Shown here: one piece after another, positions 43,331 through 51,290 of the stretch
How positions within the stretch are numbered: the stretch's first letter is position 1
How the letters are laid out: each line of letters begins with the position of its first letter
Source of the DNA: Pseudomonas sp. KUIN-1
GTDB taxonomy: Bacteria; Pseudomonadota; Gammaproteobacteria; Pseudomonadales; Pseudomonadaceae
Direction of reading: 5' to 3'
Length of the DNA: 64,000 bases
Assembly (NCBI RefSeq): GCF_009176725.1
Contig: NZ_AP020337.1
Coordinates: 2,666,001-2,730,000 of the forward strand
Notes under the pieces: model-generated
Databases searched by the model: none
Told to the model about the DNA's origin: nothing
Seen by the model: the letters and a program-made list of their open reading frames with translations, nothing else
Program-made: the position numbers and the translations under genes

Positions 43331-43340
43331 TGGTATACCA
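43331..43340. promoter_or_regulatory. GntR-type operator between ribBX and DUF1330 genes
   Basis: TGGTATACCA is a perfect 10-bp palindrome, followed by TAAGA exactly as in the copy at 48697. Both lie close to start codons (34 bp here). The site is shared by the divergent ribBX-type gene and the DUF1330 gene and could control both. Confidence 0.75.
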
Positions 43341-43390
43341 TAAGACAGAATATTCCACAGATTGCCTATCAATGAAACAGTGAGATCGCG

Positions 43391-43681
43391 ATGAAAGCCT
43401 ATTGGATTGCACACGTTGATGTGACCGACCCCCAGCAGTACAGCCAATACACCCAGCGCGCCCCGGCGGCTTTCGAGCTGTTCGATGGCAGGTTCCTGGC
43501 GCGCGGCGGGCGTTCCGAGGCGCTTGAAGGGCGCGGCACGCCGCAGCGCACGGTGATTATCGAATTTGAATCCTACGAAAAGGCGCTGGCCTGTTATCAG
43601 TCGCCCGAGTATCAGAATGCGATGAGCCACAGGCAGGGCGCTTCCAAGGCCGAGATCGTGATCGTCGAGGGGCAGTTTTAG
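43391..43681 (+). CDS. DUF1330 family small protein
   Basis: A 96-residue protein beginning MKAYWIAHVDVTDPQQYSQY, with LARGGRSEALEG and IIEFESYEKALACYQSPEYQ, the signature of DUF1330 (dimeric alpha-beta barrel fold). Such proteins often accompany catabolic clusters and may act on or bind reactive intermediates; no reaction is established. It is divergent from the ribBX-type gene across an operator, so probably under GntR control. Confidence 0.85.
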   Translation: MKAYWIAHVDVTDPQQYSQYTQRAPAAFELFDGRFLARGGRSEALEGRGTPQRTVIIEFESYEKALACYQSPEYQNAMSHRQGASKAEIVIVEGQF

Positions 43682-43713
43682 GCGTTCAGTGGCGAGCTGA
43701 AAGCTTCAGGCGT

Positions 43714-44277
43714 TCACCGGATAAAGTGCACCTTGCCGGTGTCGTCGTTGCCGATATAAATACCGTAGACACCGGCCTGACGTTCTTCGATATAGCGTTC
43801 CAGTATCTGCCGGATAGCGGGGTAATAGATGCTGTCCCACGGTATGTCTTCGGCGGCGAAGAATCTGTAGTCCAGGGTTTCCGGGCCGAACTGGCCGGTC
43901 ACCTCCAGCGCGATGGCACGGAACACGATGTAGACTTCGCTGATGCGCGGCACGCTGAAAATGGAGTAGGGCGAAAGAATCTCGGCGCGTACACCGGTTT
44001 CTTCCCAGACTTCACGCAGCGCCGCCTGCTCGGTGGTTTCACCGTTTTCCATGAAACCGGCAGGCAGCGTCCAGGTGCCGGGGCGCGGCGGGATGGCACG
44101 CTGGCAGAGCAGGTACTTGCCTTCCTGCTCGATGATGCAACCCGCGATGATCTTCGGGTTGACGTAGTGAATGTACTGACAGCCGCCACAGACCAACCGC
44201 ACATGCGTATCGCCCGACGGCACACGCTTAACCAGATCAGCGCTACCGCATTGGGGACAGAAGCGCGGTGTGGCCAT
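43714..44277 (-). CDS. Nudix hydrolase with N-terminal zinc ribbon
   Basis: A 187-residue protein. An N-terminal zinc ribbon (CPQCGSADL and CGGCQY) is followed by a Nudix domain with the box GFMENGETTEQAALREVWEE then TGV. It likely hydrolyses a nucleotide-linked substrate such as NADH, FAD or a CoA derivative. It lies one base after the stop of the GntR gene and is probably co-transcribed with it. Whether it serves the pathway or general housekeeping is unclear. Confidence 0.88.
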   Translation of the reverse strand: MATPRFCPQCGSADLVKRVPSGDTHVRLVCGGCQYIHYVNPKIIAGCIIEQEGKYLLCQRAIPPRPGTWTLPAGFMENGETTEQAALREVWEETGVRAEILSPYSIFSVPRISEVYIVFRAIALEVTGQFGPETLDYRFFAAEDIPWDSIYYPAIRQILERYIEERQAGVYGIYIGNDDTGKVHFIR

Positions 44278-44278
44278 T

Positions 44279-45031
44279 TCAGCGACCTATGCGAGGTTCT
44301 TTCAGCGCGACGGGGGCGACGATGTCACGGACTTTGCTGACTTCGTCCTGCTTGGATTTGAGGTATTCCAGCGCCACGCGTGCGGCGTTGCGTACGTGAT
44401 CGACCGACGCCTGATGCGCGGCCAGCGGGTCGCCGCTCTTGATCGCTTCGACCATGAGCTCCATTTCCTTGTTGCTGGCACCGCGGCGGTTTTCCTGGGA
44501 TACCGAGGTGGCGCGCAGGTAGCTGATGCGCGCCTGCAACTGGCGTAACTGGGTCGCGGCCACATGGTTGCCCGAGCCTTCCAGCAGTACATCGTAGAAA
44601 CCCTGGACCGAGTCGATCACCTGCTGCAGTTCGCCTTCCTTGAGCGCCTGACGATTTTCCTCCAGGGCTTTTTCCAGTGCGCGAATGTCCTTGGGTTTGG
44701 CCCGCAGGGTAAACAGCTGAACGATCAGGCCTTCGAGCACGCAGCGCAGCTCGTAGATATCGCACGCGTCAGCCAGCGTGATGATGGCAACACGCGGGCC
44801 CTTGGCATCGGCGAACTCGACCAGACCTTCGGATTCCAGGTGGCGCAGTGCCTCGCGTACCGAGGTGCGGCTCACACCGAGGCGGTCACACAGATCACGC
44901 TCGACCAGACGGTCACCCGGCAGCAGCTGAAAGTTCATGATTGCGCTGCGCAGCTTGTCCAGCACGATCTCGCGCAGCGTGACGGGGTTGCGGTTGACCT
45001 TGAAGGTGTCGTCGAGAGGCAGGCGTTTCAT
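44279..45031 (-). CDS. GntR family regulator (FCD/FadR subfamily), probable cluster regulator
   Basis: A 250-residue regulator. The N-terminal winged helix reads ILDKLRSAIMNFQLLPGDRL-like (residues about 20-40) and DRLGVSRTSVREALRHLESE. The C-terminal helical FCD domain (about 95-230) has the metal/effector-binding pattern AHQASVDHVRNAA. FCD regulators bind short palindromes of the TGGTATACCA type and release on a carboxylate ligand. Three such sites lie within 4 kb around the gene, before three separate transcription units. The start at 45031 has only a weak ribosome site. Confidence 0.9.
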   Translation of the reverse strand: MKRLPLDDTFKVNRNPVTLREIVLDKLRSAIMNFQLLPGDRLVERDLCDRLGVSRTSVREALRHLESEGLVEFADAKGPRVAIITLADACDIYELRCVLEGLIVQLFTLRAKPKDIRALEKALEENRQALKEGELQQVIDSVQGFYDVLLEGSGNHVAATQLRQLQARISYLRATSVSQENRRGASNKEMELMVEAIKSGDPLAAHQASVDHVRNAARVALEYLKSKQDEVSKVRDIVAPVALKEPRIGR

Positions 45032-45206
45032 CGGGTGTGCTCGGAATGGGGCTGTCAAAGTAAAAACGTGACTGGAAATAAAGTCTCGCTCATGTCGGCA
45101 ACCCGCACACTGCGCGGGCTGCTGCATGGCCCGGACGGATGAACCCGGGTCGTGGCCGAGTTTATCACGCCCATGCCTGCAACCACCAAAACCGCCCTGA
45201 GCCGCC

Positions 45207-45692
45207 TCAGACGATGGCTGGCAGTGCGCCCATCTTGCCCCGGTGATAAATCATCGGTGTGACCGGCGTCGCGGGCAGGATCAGATTTTTTACCGCGCCG
45301 ACAATGATCGCGTGATCGCCGCCGTCGTATTCGCGCCACAGTTCACACTCGATGATCGCTGTGGAGTTGCCCAGCAGCGGGTTACCCAGCTCGCTCAACT
45401 GCCACTCGATGCCCTTGGTCTTGTCCTTGCCCTTGCTGGCAAACGCATAGGCTTCTGTCTGCTGATCGGCAGACAGCAGGTGAATCGCGAATTTCCTGCT
45501 GTCGCGCAACACCGGGTAAGTGTCCGATTCGTAGTTGGGGCAGAACAGCACCAGTGCCGGGTCGATGGACAGCGCGCTGAATGCGCTGGCAGTAATGCCG
45601 ACCAGATTGCCCTCAGGGTCCAGGGTGGTGACGATGGTCACGCCCGAAGGGAATGACGCCATGACTTCTTTGTAAATACCGGGTTCTATCAT
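45207..45692 (-). CDS. Flavin reductase (HpaC/RutF-like)
   Basis: A 161-residue flavin:NAD(P)H reductase. Motifs are FPSGVTIVTTLDPEGNLVGI, TASAFSALSIDPALVLFC and the end of the split barrel with PMIYHRGKMGAL. It supplies reduced FMN or FAD to a partner monooxygenase. No two-component oxygenase is encoded in the window, so the partner must be elsewhere or missing. GAGG lies before the ATG, 13 bp after the aldehyde dehydrogenase stop; it is the last gene of the operon 48657-45207. Confidence 0.9.
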   Translation of the reverse strand: MIEPGIYKEVMASFPSGVTIVTTLDPEGNLVGITASAFSALSIDPALVLFCPNYESDTYPVLRDSRKFAIHLLSADQQTEAYAFASKGKDKTKGIEWQLSELGNPLLGNSTAIIECELWREYDGGDHAIIVGAVKNLILPATPVTPMIYHRGKMGALPAIV

Positions 45693-45705
45693 CGCAGCGG
45701 CCTCG

Positions 45706-47187
45706 TTAACGCATGACAAATGGATCAGGCATGGGCGCCTGCGAAAGGTTGATCCACACCGTTTTCAGTTCGGTGTAGGCCAGCACGGAGTCTATCCCGC
45801 TCTCACGACCGTAGCCGCTATTTTTGAAACCACCGATAGGCGCCATGGCCGACACGGCTCGATACGTATTCACCCAGATGATACCTGAGCGAATATCCCG
45901 CGCCAGACGGTGCGCGCGTCCCAGGTCACGGGTCCAGATGCCGGCGGCGAGGCCGAACTGGGAGTCGTTGGCGATGGCCAGCGCTTCGGCTTCGTCCTTG
46001 AAACGAATCACCGAGGCCACCGGACCGAACACTTCTTCCTGCATGATCTTCATCGAATTGTGATCGCACTCGAACAGCGTAGGTTCATAGAACCAGCCTT
46101 TGCTGTCCAGCGCCGGTCGCTTGCCGCCCAGACGCAGGCGTGCACCTTCGGCCAGCGCGTCAGCTACCAGGCCTTCTACCACGGCCAGTTGCTGGGCGGT
46201 GGCCATCGGGCCCATTTCGGTGCCTTCATCCTGCGGATTGCCGATCCGGATCCGACTGGCGCGTTCGGCCAGGCGTTCAACGAATTCGTCGTAGATTTCG
46301 TCCTGCACCAGCAGTCGCGAGCCGGAAACACAGCTTTGCCCGGACGCCGCATAGATGCCGGCGACGGCGCCATTGATGGCGCTGTCCAGGTCGGCGTCGG
46401 CGAAGATGATGTTGGGTGATTTTCCGCCCAGCTCCAGCGACAGTTTGGCGAAGTTCTCCGCGCTGCTGCGCACCACATGTCGCGCCGTGGCCGCGCCACC
46501 GGTGAAGGCTATCTTGCGCACCAGCGGGTGCCGGGTGAGGGCCGCGCCAGTGGTCGGGCCGTAACCGGTGATGACATTGACCACGCCAGGCGGAATGCCG
46601 GCTTCAAGTACCAGACGCGCCAGTTCGAGCACGGTGGCCGAAGCGTGTTCCGAGGGTTTGAGAACGATGGTGTTGCCTGCCGCCAGTGCCGGGGCCAGCT
46701 TGATGGCGGTCAGGTACAGCGGGCTGTTCCAGGGGATGATTCCGGCCACCACGCCCATCGGTTCGTGCACGGTGTAGGCGAACAGGTCCGGCTTGTCGAG
46801 GGGCAGGGTGCCGCCTTCGAGTTTGTCAGCCAGCCCTGCGGTGTAATGAAAGAACTCCGGCAGGTAGCCGACCTGCCCGCGGGTCTCGCGAATCAGTTTG
46901 CCGTTGTCGCGGCTTTCCAGCTGCGCCAGTTGCTCCTTGTTTTCGGCAATCAGGTCGCCCAGCTTACGCAGAAGCTTGCCGCGTGCCGTGGCCGTCAGGC
47001 CGCGCCAGGCCTGCCCCTCGAAGGCTTTCTGGGCGGCCTGAACGGCCCGTTCGACGTCGGCTTCGTCGGCATCCGGCAGTTGCGCCCAGGGTTCGGCCAG
47101 CGCCGGGTCGAGGCTGTCGAAGGTCTTGCCGGACAACGCATCGACCCACTGACCGTCGATGCACATCTGAAAGCGGGTAAGGCTCAT
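45706..47187 (-). CDS. Aldehyde dehydrogenase family protein
   Basis: A 493-residue NAD(P)-dependent aldehyde dehydrogenase. Motifs are IPWNSPLYLTAIKLAPALAA, KIAFTGGAATARH, LSLELGGKSPN (Glu) and ASGQSCVSGSR (catalytic Cys), and it ends with IGGFKNSGYGRESG. It oxidises an aldehyde intermediate released by the pathway. Its start overlaps the hydrolase stop, so the two are co-translated. Substrate is unknown. Confidence 0.9.
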   Translation of the reverse strand: MSLTRFQMCIDGQWVDALSGKTFDSLDPALAEPWAQLPDADEADVERAVQAAQKAFEGQAWRGLTATARGKLLRKLGDLIAENKEQLAQLESRDNGKLIRETRGQVGYLPEFFHYTAGLADKLEGGTLPLDKPDLFAYTVHEPMGVVAGIIPWNSPLYLTAIKLAPALAAGNTIVLKPSEHASATVLELARLVLEAGIPPGVVNVITGYGPTTGAALTRHPLVRKIAFTGGAATARHVVRSSAENFAKLSLELGGKSPNIIFADADLDSAINGAVAGIYAASGQSCVSGSRLLVQDEIYDEFVERLAERASRIRIGNPQDEGTEMGPMATAQQLAVVEGLVADALAEGARLRLGGKRPALDSKGWFYEPTLFECDHNSMKIMQEEVFGPVASVIRFKDEAEALAIANDSQFGLAAGIWTRDLGRAHRLARDIRSGIIWVNTYRAVSAMAPIGGFKNSGYGRESGIDSVLAYTELKTVWINLSQAPMPDPFVMR

Positions 47188-48032
47188 GCAACAATCCCCT
47201 TGATCGAATGGTGAGCGGACGCCGGTTTGTCGAGGCCGATCTTTTCGAAGAAACCGAGCAACACCTGGTTGACCAGACGCGGCGATTCAACCGGCATCAT
47301 ATGGCGTTGATCGGGCAATATCGCGACCTCGGCACCGGGGATACGCGCGGCCAGTTCGCGGGCCATTTCCGGCGTCGATCCCGGGTCAAGTTCGCCGGTG
47401 GCGATCAACGTCGGTGCGCGAATATCGCCCAGATCCCCGGCGCGGTACATATCCTGAGTGGCGAACAGCTTGTACGTGGTCAGGTATCCCTGAGGATCAT
47501 TGCTGGCCAGGTTGTGCCGAATGGCCGCAATCTGCGCCGGACTGGCCGCCTGATACTCGCGGCTGAACCAGCGCGAAAGCGCTTCGCCCGCGTTGGCGTC
47601 CGGGCCATGCTCGGCAGCCTGGCTGGTGCGCGCAATGACGCTGGCACGCTGTTCCGCGCTGCGATTGAAGACGCTGTTGAGCACCACCAGCCCCGACAGG
47701 TGCTGGGAAAACTCCAGCGCGAACGCACGCGCCACCAGGCCGCCCATGGAGAAACCGACGACCGCCGCCTGCGGCAGCTGCAAATGCGTCAGCAACTCGT
47801 GCAGTTGTTCGGCGTAGCCCGGCAGACCCGTCTCCGGGTCGGGGCGGGGGCTGGCACCGTGGCCGAGCATGTCATAGGCGATGACCTTGTAATGCGTGGC
47901 CAGACCGACGATCTGGCCGCCCCACATTTCCTTGTTCAGACCCACCCCGTGAATCAACACCACGGGGTGACCTTGGCCGGTAGCCAGATAGCTGGTACCC
48001 GCCGGGGTGTGTTCAGCGGTGAGCTGAATCAT
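47184..48032 (-). CDS. Alpha/beta hydrolase
   Basis: A 282-residue alpha/beta hydrolase. The oxyanion region is VVLIHGVGLNKEMW, the nucleophile elbow is VVGFSMGGLVAR (Ser), the acid is in ATGELDPGSTP, and the catalytic His is in LPDQRHMMPVE. It resembles RutD/3-oxoadipate enol-lactonase-type enzymes. It probably hydrolyses an ester, lactone or amide made by the pathway. Stop overlaps the aldehyde dehydrogenase start by four bases. Confidence 0.88.
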   Translation of the reverse strand: MIQLTAEHTPAGTSYLATGQGHPVVLIHGVGLNKEMWGGQIVGLATHYKVIAYDMLGHGASPRPDPETGLPGYAEQLHELLTHLQLPQAAVVGFSMGGLVARAFALEFSQHLSGLVVLNSVFNRSAEQRASVIARTSQAAEHGPDANAGEALSRWFSREYQAASPAQIAAIRHNLASNDPQGYLTTYKLFATQDMYRAGDLGDIRAPTLIATGELDPGSTPEMARELAARIPGAEVAILPDQRHMMPVESPRLVNQVLLGFFEKIGLDKPASAHHSIKGIVA

Positions 48033-48066
48033 GGATCGCTCCTGCGCGGACGTTAAAGGGGATGGA

Positions 48067-48657
48067 TCACTGGGCCTTTTCGGCGGCCAGCTCTTCCAGG
48101 TCGATATACCGATTGCCGATTCGCGGGTGCAGGCGTCCGCCGTTGGCGGCGCCAAGGACTATGATGATTTCGTCGGCGCGGGGCGAATCTTCGATGTGCA
48201 TTTCCAGGGTGATGTAGTGCGAGCGCAGCCCTTCATCGTCCTTGTGCATCATCGGAATCTGGATCGACGTACCTGGGCCGCCGCGTTTGTTGGTGAAGCT
48301 CAGGTAGCTCTTGGCCTGGACGGCCTCACGGTAATGATTGCCAAAGCGCAGGGTATGGATCACTGCCGAGGCGTGTTCGATTTCACCTTCTGCGCCGACC
48401 ACTGCAGCCTTGCCGTAGGCCTCGATTTTTTCCGCACCGCCAATCGCATCGGTGAGGCGCTTGACCATCAGCTCGCCCAGTGCAGAGCAGTTGGCGCGGA
48501 TCTCCGGCTTCAGGTCTTCGACGAAACCACGGCCCAGCCAGGGGTTCTTGATCACCGCCGCCAGTCCGATCATGGTGACCGGTTTGTCGGTGGCTTTGCC
48601 ACCCTCGATAAAGGTTTCTTCGGTGTACGTGACGATCTTGCGAATTTCAAAGCTCAT
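48067..48657 (-). CDS. Amino acid synthesis family protein (DUF1185)
   Basis: A 196-residue protein of the DUF1185 family: MSFEIRKIVTYTEETFIEGG, IGLAAVIKNPWLGRGFVEDL, and AVVGAEGEIEHASAVIHTLR. The family has structures but no agreed reaction and is often found in catabolic clusters with flavin-dependent monooxygenases. GGAG precedes the ATG. It is the first gene of the four-gene operon and begins 39 bp downstream of the strongest GntR-type operator. Confidence 0.85.
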   Translation of the reverse strand: MSFEIRKIVTYTEETFIEGGKATDKPVTMIGLAAVIKNPWLGRGFVEDLKPEIRANCSALGELMVKRLTDAIGGAEKIEAYGKAAVVGAEGEIEHASAVIHTLRFGNHYREAVQAKSYLSFTNKRGGPGTSIQIPMMHKDDEGLRSHYITLEMHIEDSPRADEIIIVLGAANGGRLHPRIGNRYIDLEELAAEKAQ

Positions 48658-48695
48658 GAATGACTCCCGGATCGAGTAATTTTGTATTTCGTCTG

Positions 48696-48707
48696 ATGGT
48701 ATACCAT
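48696..48707. promoter_or_regulatory. GntR-type operator upstream of DUF1185 operon
   Basis: ATGGTATACCAT is a perfect 12-bp palindrome. The 15 bases TGGTATACCATAAGA are identical with the copy at 43331. It is 39 bp upstream of the operon's first start codon, consistent with repression by the GntR protein. Confidence 0.78.
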
Positions 48708-48797
48708 AAGATTGAGCATGCAAATCCTTTATTTGCGGCGGCTACCGGGCTTGTCGTTCATCTCATTTACCTCAATCCATACGCGCCCACAGCTCTA

Positions 48798-48938
48798 GGC
48801 TCTGTACGAAAAGTGGCTGCGCTCGGTGATGCTTCGTTAAAAACAGGCTCGGAATGCTCATTTACAACACGTAGACTCCGCTTCCTCGCCTGTTTTTGCC
48901 TCGCCTGACCTTCGCTCGCCGACTTTTCGTACAGAGCC
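48798..48938. mobile_element. MITE-like element, 141 bp, with 17-bp perfect terminal inverted repeats
   Basis: Ends GGCTCTGTACGAAAAGT (48798-48814) and its exact reverse complement (48922-48938) bound a 141-bp segment. TA flanks both ends, consistent with a TA target duplication. Inside, AAAAACAGGC and GCCTGTTTTT form a second inverted pair. There is no coding capacity. The ends look like those of IS5-family elements, so it is probably a non-autonomous derivative. It lies between the DUF1185 operon promoter and the formaldehyde dehydrogenase-like gene. Confidence 0.8.
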
Positions 48939-49070
48939 TATCTCGCACTCATCGATGACCATTCGTCAGGTGTAAAGGCAATCGCTTTGAACAGGCGCCT
49001 TCTGGTTGTGACAGATATTCGGTGAGCCCTAAAAAGCCCTAACGAATTTTTTACTGAGGAGACTCCGAAC

Positions 49071-50210
49071 ATGAAAGCCATCGTCTATAGCGGTCCGCGT
49101 GACGTCAGTGTCAAAAACGTACCGGATGCGAAGATTCAGAAGCCGACAGATGCGCTTGTCCGAGTGACCTCCACGAATATCTGTGGCTCGGACCTGCACA
49201 TGTACGAAGGCCGCACGTCGTTCGAGACCGGGCGCATTTTCGGCCATGAGAACCTCGGCCAGGTGATTGAAGTGGGCGCCGGCGTTGACCGCATCAAGGT
49301 GGGCGACTGGGTGTGCCTGCCGTTCAACATTGGCTGCGGCTTTTGCGAAAACTGTGAGAAGGGCCTGACCGGCTATTGCCTGACCGCCAACCCTGGCAGC
49401 GCTGGCGCGGCCTATGGTTTTGCCGATATGGGCGATCACGAAGGTGGCCAGGCCGAGTTGCTGCGCGTGCCGTATGCCGACTTCAACTGCCTGCTGTTGC
49501 CCGAAGATGCCGCCGAGCGTGAAGAAGATTACGTCATGCTCTCGGACATCTTTCCTACCGGCTGGCATGCCACCGAGCTGGCCGGGCTGCTGCCTGGCGA
49601 AAGCGTTGCCATCTACGGCGCCGGCCCGGTCGGTCTGATGGCTGCCCACTCGGCAATGATCAAGGGCGCGTCGCAAGTGTTCGTGGTCGACAACCATCCT
49701 GATCGTCTGGCCCTCGCGGCGAAGATGGGCGCGACGCCGATCAACTCGCTGGCGCAGGGCGCGGTGGATCAGATCCTCAATCTGACTGATGGCAAAGGCA
49801 CCGACCGAGGCTGTGAGTGTGTCGGTTATCAGTGCTGCGACCGTCATGGTCACGAGGCCAATCACGTCACCATGAACAACCTCGTTGCCTCGACCAAGGC
49901 GACTGGCGGAATCGGTGTCGTGGGCGTTTTCGTGCCGCAGGATCCGGGCGCCAAAAGCGACCTCGCCAAGGAAGGCAAGATGGCCTTCGACTTCGGCTCG
50001 TTCTGGTTCAAGGGCCAGCAGATCCGTACCGGTCAGGCCAACGTCAAGGCTTACAACCGTCGCCTCGCCGAGCTGATCCACCACGGTCGCGCCAAGCCGT
50101 CGCAGATCATTTCCCATCGCCTGAAGCTTGAAGAGGGCCCTGACGCCTACAAGCACTTCGATGCGCGTGATGAAGGCTGGACCAAGGTAGTGCTCAAGCC
50201 AGGTGCGTGA
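49071..50210 (+). CDS. fdhA: Glutathione-independent formaldehyde dehydrogenase-like Zn alcohol dehydrogenase
   Basis: A 379-residue zinc-dependent medium-chain dehydrogenase. The catalytic zinc Cys is in STNICGSDLHMYEG and the His-Glu pair in IFGHENLGQV. A structural zinc site is formed by CGFCENCEKGLTGYC. The nucleotide fold is VAIYGAGPVGLMAAH. The sequence closely resembles the P. putida-type formaldehyde dehydrogenase with tightly bound NAD, which dismutates or oxidises formaldehyde without glutathione. GAGGAG lies before the ATG. It could detoxify formaldehyde released by demethylation reactions. Confidence 0.88.
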   Translation: MKAIVYSGPRDVSVKNVPDAKIQKPTDALVRVTSTNICGSDLHMYEGRTSFETGRIFGHENLGQVIEVGAGVDRIKVGDWVCLPFNIGCGFCENCEKGLTGYCLTANPGSAGAAYGFADMGDHEGGQAELLRVPYADFNCLLLPEDAAEREEDYVMLSDIFPTGWHATELAGLLPGESVAIYGAGPVGLMAAHSAMIKGASQVFVVDNHPDRLALAAKMGATPINSLAQGAVDQILNLTDGKGTDRGCECVGYQCCDRHGHEANHVTMNNLVASTKATGGIGVVGVFVPQDPGAKSDLAKEGKMAFDFGSFWFKGQQIRTGQANVKAYNRRLAELIHHGRAKPSQIISHRLKLEEGPDAYKHFDARDEGWTKVVLKPGA

Positions 50211-50239
50211 TAACCGCGTTTGACCAGCCCTTTGGTTGA

Positions 50240-50280
50240 AAGCCCTTGTCGTATCCGCCACAGGCGATCGGCAAGGGCTT
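50240..50280 (+). terminator. Hairpin after the formaldehyde dehydrogenase-like gene
   Basis: AAGCCCTTG (50240-50248) pairs with CAAGGGCTT (50272-50280). There is no T run, so it may be a weak terminator or a processing site before the SDR gene 43 bp further on. Confidence 0.5.
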
Positions 50281-50322
50281 CAGCACTTCAGTCAGAACTT
50301 TTATTCAGCGAGATTTATTCAG

Positions 50323-51183
50323 ATGAACGAAGAATACCCAAAGCCGCCATTTGCCAGTCAGCCACAGGAAGTTCCAGGCATGCAGGGCAAGATGGACCCC
50401 TATCCCGATTGCGGTGAAAAGAGCTACAAGGGCTCCGGACGTCTGCAGGGCAAGATCGCTCTGATCACCGGCGCTGACAGCGGCATCGGCCGCGCAGTGG
50501 CGATTGCCTTTGCACGGGAAGGCGCGCAGGTCGCGATCTCCTACTTGAACGAGCATGAGGACGCGCAAGAAACCAAGCGCTGGGTCGAAGAGGCGGGCCG
50601 CAAATGCCTGCTGTTGCCGGGCGACCTGGCACAGAAGCAGCAATGCGAAGACATCGTGAGCAAGACCGTTGCAGAGTTTGGTCGCATCGATGTGCTGGTC
50701 AACAACGCTGCGTTCCAGATGACGCATGAAACGCTGGACGAAATCTCCGACGAAGAGTGGGTCAAGACCTTCGATATCAACATCACCGCAATGTTTCGCA
50801 TCTGCAAGGCTGCGGTTCCGCATATGCCACGGGGCGGCTCGATCATCAATACCAGTTCGGTGAATTCGGACATGCCCAAGCCGACGCTGCTGGCCTACGC
50901 GACCACCAAGGGCGCGATTGCCAACTTCACCGGTGGCCTGGCGCAGTTGCTGGGCGAGAAGGGCATCCGTGTGAACAGCGTGGCACCCGGCCCGATCTGG
51001 ACGCCTCTGATCCCGGCGACCATGACCGATGAAGACGTGAAAAGCTTCGGCAGCGAGACACCGCTGGGACGCCCGGGGCAGCCGGTGGAAGTTTCGCCGA
51101 TCTATGTGCTGCTGGCCTCGGACGAAGCCAGTTACATTTCCGGCTCGCGCTATGCAGTGACGGGCGGCAAGCCGATTCTGTAA
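50323..51183 (+). CDS. SDR-family oxidoreductase (YghA/glucose dehydrogenase-like)
   Basis: A 286-residue short-chain dehydrogenase with an N-terminal extension of about 40 residues (PPFASQPQEVPGMQGKMDPY) typical of the YghA/general stress protein 39 subgroup. The cofactor motif is ALITGADSGIGRAVAIAFAR, NNAA is in DVLVNNAAFQ, and the catalytic Ser, Tyr and Lys are in NTSSVNSD and YATTKGA. The start at 50323 matches the family's start; GCGAG lies upstream. The substrate is unknown; the subgroup is often stress-induced. Confidence 0.88.
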   Translation: MNEEYPKPPFASQPQEVPGMQGKMDPYPDCGEKSYKGSGRLQGKIALITGADSGIGRAVAIAFAREGAQVAISYLNEHEDAQETKRWVEEAGRKCLLLPGDLAQKQQCEDIVSKTVAEFGRIDVLVNNAAFQMTHETLDEISDEEWVKTFDINITAMFRICKAAVPHMPRGGSIINTSSVNSDMPKPTLLAYATTKGAIANFTGGLAQLLGEKGIRVNSVAPGPIWTPLIPATMTDEDVKSFGSETPLGRPGQPVEVSPIYVLLASDEASYISGSRYAVTGGKPIL

Positions 51184-51209
51184 TTACCCCGACAACGCCT
51201 TTTTTGTTG

Positions 51210-51239
51210 AAACGGTGCCCAGACAGGCACCGTTTTTTC
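51210..51239 (+). terminator. Intrinsic terminator after SDR gene
   Basis: AAACGGTGCC and GGCACCGTTT form a 10-bp stem with a six-base loop, followed by a T run. It lies 27 bp after the stop of the SDR gene, before the convergent Rhs gene. Confidence 0.88.
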
Positions 51240-51290
51240 AGGCGTCAATGGCACTCTGTATCTGCACTAGCGGGTACTGCCATTGATCAC

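Noticed and set aside
45207..48657. Considered the operon as part of the Rut pyrimidine pathway
   Set aside because: There is a RutF-like reductase and a RutD-like hydrolase, but RutA, RutB and RutC homologs are absent and DUF1185 is not a Rut protein.
48660..48908. An 82-codon open frame across the MITE
   Set aside because: It runs through the inverted end of the element and the operator before it; not a plausible gene.
48798..48938. Considered a terminator or CRISPR-like repeat
   Set aside because: The inverted ends are 107 bp apart with TA flanks and no regular spacing of repeats, so a MITE fits better.
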